Assembly (NCBI GenBank): GCA_026988295.1 | Contig: JALSLM010000200.1 | Location: forward strand, 1 to 38,638 | Direction of reading: 5' to 3' | DNA length: 38,638 bases | Source of the DNA: Thiotrichaceae bacterium | Lineage (GTDB): Bacteria > Pseudomonadota > Gammaproteobacteria > Thiotrichales > Thiotrichaceae | Shown here: in pieces, positions 35,287-38,638 of the stretch | Position numbering within the stretch: the stretch's first letter is position 1 | How the letters are laid out: every line of letters begins with the position of its first letter | Program-made: the position numbers and the translations under genes | The notes under the pieces: generated by a model | What the model was told of the DNA's origin: nothing | Databases searched by the model: none | Seen by the model: the letters and a program-made list of their open reading frames with translations, nothing else

Positions 35287-35643
35287 TTAAGCTAGGGCAG
35301 CTTTTGCCTTTTCTGCTAACTGTCCAAAAGCATCGATGTCATGTACGGCAATATCAGCCAACATTTTACGGTCGATTTCGATTTCTGCTTTATTTAATCC
35401 ATCAATTAAACGACTGTATGAAAGATCAAACATACGAGCTGCTGCATTAATACGAACAATCCATAAACGACGGAATTGACGTTTCTTTTGACGACGGTCA
35501 CGGTAAGCATATTGACCTGCTTTTGTAACTGCCTGATTAGCTACACGATAAACCCTGCTTCGTGCGCCATAATAACCTTTTGCTTTCTTTAAAACTTTTT
35601 TGTGCTTAGCGCGTGCTGTTACACCACGTTTTACTCTAGCCAT
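35287..35643 (-). CDS. rplT: 50S ribosomal protein L20
   Basis: 118 aa, the standard length. [33 protein letters not shown] is the basic N-terminal tail that threads into the ribosome, followed by the globular [23 protein letters not shown]20 also represses its own operon in enteric bacteria. It lies 43 bases after rpmI. Confidence 0.98.
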   Translation of the reverse strand: MARVKRGVTARAKHKKVLKKAKGYYGARSRVYRVANQAVTKAGQYAYRDRRQKKRQFRRLWIVRINAAARMFDLSYSRLIDGLNKAEIEIDRKMLADIAVHDIDAFGQLAEKAKAALA

Positions 35644-35686
35644 CTTCTATAATCCTCTAAATATTCTGTAATACAAAGTGTAACAA

Positions 35687-35884
35687 TTAAACGTAGGGTA
35701 GCATTCTACGAACCATTGGCGTATCGACTTTCTCGATAACATCGCCAGCGCGTAGATGACGCTTTCGCTTACTGCTTTTCTTAGTGAGGATATGGCGCAA
35801 GTGTGACTGCTTGCATTTATATGTGCCGTTAGCACGCTTACGAAAACGCTTGGCAGCGCCTCGGTTAGTCTTCATCTTAGGCAT
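35687..35884 (-). CDS. rpmI: 50S ribosomal protein L35
   Basis: 65 aa. [45 protein letters not shown] is the L35 pattern, then the end [25 protein letters not shown] precedes the ATG. A long leader with a hairpin and a family P repeat separates it from infC. Confidence 0.98.
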   Translation of the reverse strand: MPKMKTNRGAAKRFRKRANGTYKCKQSHLRHILTKKSSKRKRHLRAGDVIEKVDTPMVRRMLPYV

Positions 35885-35925
35885 CTTGACTCTCCTATAA
35901 TCACTCTATTGAGTGCTGAGTTGAA

Positions 35926-35958
35926 CATTCCCTTGAGAGTGCCTCTCCTCAGGGAATG
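35926..35958 (-). promoter_or_regulatory. Structured hairpin in the rpmI leader
   Basis: CATTCCCT (35926-35933) pairs with AGGGAATG (35951-35958), and inside GAGAG (35935-35939) pairs with CTCTC (35943-35947). In enteric bacteria the infC-rpmI region carries the L20-repressor structure. Here that function is only inferred from position, 42 bases from the start codon. Confidence 0.5.
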
Positions 35959-35983
35959 ATAAAAACTTTAATATAATCAAATA

Positions 35984-36016
35984 TTAAAAATATGTAAAAA
36001 AGGGGGGGGGATGGGT
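35984..36016 (+). repeat. Family P repeat, single arm (arm k) inside the translation operon
   Basis: TAAAAATATGTAAAAAA G9 ATGGGT, the longest G tract in the family. It lies between infC and rpmI and is transcribed as the C-rich strand in the operon mRNA. No facing arm is nearby. Confidence 0.85.
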
Positions 36017-36043
36017 AATATAGCTAAGCTAAACTAAGTTATA

Positions 36044-36577
36044 CTAAGCTACACCCTTTTCTTTTTTCACTGGACCGAGCACCATAATCATTTGCCGCCC
36101 TTCCATTTTTGGAAACTGTTCAACAGTCCCATATTCTTCTAAGTCTACTTCGACTCGTTTAAGTATTTCCATACCTAATTCACGGTGTGCCATTTCACGT
36201 CCTCTAAAACGAACTGTAACTTTGGTCTTATCACCATCTTCAAGGAACTGAATAAGTTTCTTCAGCTTAATATTGTAGTCACCAATATCAGTACCCGGTC
36301 GCATTTTTATTTCTTTAACCTGGGTTTTTTTCTGTTTTTTCTTGGCGGTGCTCTTTTGCTTACTTTGAGAAAACTTAAATTTCCCGTAATCCATGATTCG
36401 GCACACTGGCGGCTGTGCATTTGGCACAATTTCCACCAAGTCAAGTGAATCTACAGAAGCTTTGTTTTTTGCTTCATCTATTGAGACAACACCTACGTTC
36501 TCCCCATCCTTATCAATGAGTCTTACTTTGGGTACAGATATTTCGTCATTAATCCGGTTCTTCTTTGGTTTTGCGAT
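36044..36577 (-). CDS. infC: Translation initiation factor IF-3, with probable AUC start
   Basis: 177 aa when started at ATC 36577-36575. The first ATG (36439) would lose the first 46 residues, including [20 protein letters not shown] and the [10 protein letters not shown] helix. AGAGG lies 9 bases before the ATC, which is followed by GCA AAA CCA AAG AAG. AUU, AUC or AUA starts are normal for infC and allow IF-3 to limit its own synthesis. The C-terminal domain has [19 protein letters not shown] and [18 protein letters not shown]. It prevents early 50S joining and proofreads the start codon. It is 38 bases after thrS. Confidence 0.9.
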   Translation of the reverse strand: MAKPKKNRINDEISVPKVRLIDKDGENVGVVSIDEAKNKASVDSLDLVEIVPNAQPPVCRIMDYGKFKFSQSKQKSTAKKKQKKTQVKEIKMRPGTDIGDYNIKLKKLIQFLEDGDKTKVTVRFRGREMAHRELGMEILKRVEVDLEEYGTVEQFPKMEGRQMIMVLGPVKKEKGVA

Positions 36578-36615
36578 GCTACTAATCCTCTATATGATGC
36601 GATATATAATAAATG

Positions 36616-38538
36616 TTACGATTCTTCTAGCAAATTCCGCATTGCATTTTCTTGTTCAATTTTCTGTATCAATTCATCAACAGTCATAGTTCCAAGATCT
36701 TCTCCGCTACGTGTGCGAACTGCAACAGAGTCTTTTTCAACCTCACGATCACCAACTACTAGCAAATACGGAATACGTTGAAGCGTGTGTTCACGGATTT
36801 TAAAGCCTATCTTCTCATTTCTCAAGTCTGATACGACTCTAATACCACTTTTTTTCAATCTATTTTCAACTTTTGTAACAAAACCAGACTGTTTATCCGT
36901 AATATTCATGATAACAGCTTGTACGGGTGATAACCATAGTGGGAATTTTCCTTCATGATGCTCAATCAAAATCCCTATAAATCGCTCAAATGATCCTAAA
37001 ATTGCTCGATGCAACATTACAGGAACTTTTCGTGAGCCGTCTTCTGCTACATATTCAGCATCCAAACGCGCTGGCATAGAAAAATCAACCTGAATTGTGC
37101 CTAATTGCCAAATACGTCCGATACAATCTTTTAACGAAAATTCAATTTTCGGACCATAAAATGCACCTTCACCAGGCAACTCTTCCCAGTCTAATTCTTT
37201 GGCATCTAATGCATCTGCCAATGCTTTCTCTGCCTTATCCCAATCTTCATCATTTCCAACACGGTTTTCAGGACGAGTTGATAAGCGATAAATTACATCT
37301 GTAAAACCAAAATCACGATAAACATCATGTAAAAAATCAATAAATTCTGCAACTTCAGGTTGAATTTGCTCTTCAGTACAAAAAATATGCCCATCATCCT
37401 GAACAAAACCACGCACACGCATTAGACCATGCAATGCACCTGACATTTCATTTCGGTGACATGAACCAAACTCTGCTAAACGTAATGGCAAATCCCGGTA
37501 ACTTTTTAAGCCTTGGTTGAAAACTTGGATATGACAGGGGCAGTTCATGGGTTTAAGTGCAAACTGACGACCATCTGATTCTAGTGAGAACATATCCTCA
37601 CTGTATTTTGCAGCATGACCTGAGCGTTCCCATAATGAAAAATCAACCAGTTCTGGTGTGTTGATTTCTTTATAATCACGTAAACGCTGTTGCTCGCGCA
37701 TATATTGTGAAATCACCTGATAAATCGTCCAGCCTTTATCATGCCAAAAAATCTGCCCTGGCGCTTCATCTTGAATATGAAAAAGATCAAGCTTGCGTGC
37801 AATTTTGCGATGATCTCGTTTTTCAGCTTCCTCTATACGGCGGACATAAGCTTTTAATGCTTTTTTGTTTTCCCATGCTGTGCCATAGATGCGCTGTAAC
37901 ATTTCATTATTAGAATCACCACGCCAATAAGCACCCGCTAGTTTAGTGAGTTTAACAGCAGGAATTTTTCCAGTACTAGGGACGTGAGGCCCACGACACA
38001 AGTCAATGAAGTCACCCTGTTTGTATAAAGACAAGTCTTCATCACTTGGAATACTCTCAATAATCTCAGCCTTATAAGCCTCACCCATATCACGAAAAAA
38101 CTTAACTGCATCAGTACGCGGCATGACACTGCGCTCAAGGGGAATATCTTGCTTGATTAAGTCCTGCATACGTTTTTCTATCGCAGCAACATCCTCTGGT
38201 GTGAAAGCTCGTTCATAAGCAAAATCATAGAAAAAGCCATCTTCAATAACAGGACCAATAGTCACCTGTGCTTCAGGGAATAACTGCTTAACTGCTTGCG
38301 CCATTAAATGAGCCGAAGAATGACGAATAATTTCAACACCTTCTGGGCTATTTGTAGTAATAATACTTAACTCAATATCATTTTCAATCAAATGGGAAGC
38401 ATCATATTGCTTCCCGTCAATCACACCCGCCAGAGTCGCTTTCGCAAGACCAGGACCAATATCATTAGCAACATCTAAAATGGAAACGGCTTGATCAAAT
38501 GAACGCTGACTGCCATCAGGAAGTGTAATAGTAGGCAT
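36616..38538 (-). CDS. thrS: Threonine-tRNA ligase
   Basis: 640 aa, full length. An N-terminal TGS domain ([16 protein letters not shown], 1-60) is followed by the editing domain with the HxxxH pair of [11 protein letters not shown] (about 73-83). The class II core contains [26 protein letters not shown] (zinc-site Cys), [35 protein letters not shown] (motif 2) and [31 protein letters not shown] (motif 3). The C-terminal anticodon-binding domain ends the protein. GGGGAATATAAAA precedes the ATG. It is the first gene of the minus-strand translation operon. Confidence 0.98.
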   Translation of the reverse strand: MPTITLPDGSQRSFDQAVSILDVANDIGPGLAKATLAGVIDGKQYDASHLIENDIELSIITTNSPEGVEIIRHSSAHLMAQAVKQLFPEAQVTIGPVIEDGFFYDFAYERAFTPEDVAAIEKRMQDLIKQDIPLERSVMPRTDAVKFFRDMGEAYKAEIIESIPSDEDLSLYKQGDFIDLCRGPHVPSTGKIPAVKLTKLAGAYWRGDSNNEMLQRIYGTAWENKKALKAYVRRIEEAEKRDHRKIARKLDLFHIQDEAPGQIFWHDKGWTIYQVISQYMREQQRLRDYKEINTPELVDFSLWERSGHAAKYSEDMFSLESDGRQFALKPMNCPCHIQVFNQGLKSYRDLPLRLAEFGSCHRNEMSGALHGLMRVRGFVQDDGHIFCTEEQIQPEVAEFIDFLHDVYRDFGFTDVIYRLSTRPENRVGNDEDWDKAEKALADALDAKELDWEELPGEGAFYGPKIEFSLKDCIGRIWQLGTIQVDFSMPARLDAEYVAEDGSRKVPVMLHRAILGSFERFIGILIEHHEGKFPLWLSPVQAVIMNITDKQSGFVTKVENRLKKSGIRVVSDLRNEKIGFKIREHTLQRIPYLLVVGDREVEKDSVAVRTRSGEDLGTMTVDELIQKIEQENAMRNLLEES

Positions 38539-38606
38539 TTTTATATTCCCCAGTGGTGATCCTTACAAGAGACCACATGATTATTGACTATTGTATGGCA
38601 GCCTCT

Positions 38607-38638
38607 TGATCTGGGTTTCCTTAAAGAAACCCTGATCA
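38607..38638. repeat. Family B repeat ends at the window edge (partial)
   Basis: TGATCTGGGTTTCCTTAA (38607-38624) is the right terminus of the family and TTAAAGAAACCCTGATCA (38621-38638) the left terminus; they share TTAA. This may be two abutting copies or a copy with a duplicated end, cut by the window. Confidence 0.6.

Overview
AT-rich gammaproteobacterial chromosome. The clearest taxonomic signal is the minus-strand block thrS-infC-rpmI-rplT-pheS-pheT-ihfA-merR (38538 down to 30732), the standard gammaproteobacterial order. Genus cannot be read from the sequence; the density of short repeats would suit a repeat-rich environmental lineage such as Thiotrichales, but that is only a guess.

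Layout. 1-600: the 3' end of an IS3-type transposase that has cut a DUF6516-like gene. 600-2910: an arsenic-type cluster (small thioredoxin, CMD-like protein with three CC pairs, ArsP/YraQ permease, divergent ArsR with an ArsR-box-like site between). 3430-14724: an anaerobic (early cobalt insertion) cobalamin operon, cbiA-cbiF-cbiX-cbiC-cbiD-cbiET-cbiL-cbiM-cbiG-cbiH-cobT, with start/stop overlaps at many junctions. It covers most corrin ring reactions from cobalt insertion (CbiX) through methylations, ring contraction, CbiC and a,c-amidation, plus lower-ligand activation (CobT) and a cobalt uptake component (CbiM). Precorrin-6A reductase (CbiJ/CobK), CbiP, CbiB, CobU and CobS are not here. 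14809-17112: a membrane-anchored protein of six tandem beta repeats. 17363-19297: htpG behind a sigma-32-like promoter. 19680-25426: an AP2-like small protein, a glycerophosphodiester phosphodiesterase and a 1286-aa FAD/Fe-S oxidoreductase. 25617-29745: DUF2269 membrane protein, a frameshifted trpB, a secreted SGNH esterase and a secreted metallo-beta-lactamase-fold protein. 30130-30404: a small, possibly broken membrane protein. 30732-38538: the translation block.

The most unusual content is (i) a CbiH whose 160-residue C-terminal extension resembles the ChuX/HutX/HemS haem-handling fold, and (ii) four families of short repeats. Family P is a poly-purine unit, A6-7 G6-9 ATGGGT, with about a dozen arms, one of them translated inside cbiG and others supplying the stop codons of cbiC and cbiL. 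Family A is a 56-213 bp MITE-like palindrome abutting the stop codons of arsR and the metallo-hydrolase. Family B is a TTAAGG-ended MITE-like element whose inverted repeat encodes the last residues and stop of PheT. Family C is a GGGCACCC hairpin element. Three unrelated families sitting on stop codons suggests insertion or retention at gene 3' ends.
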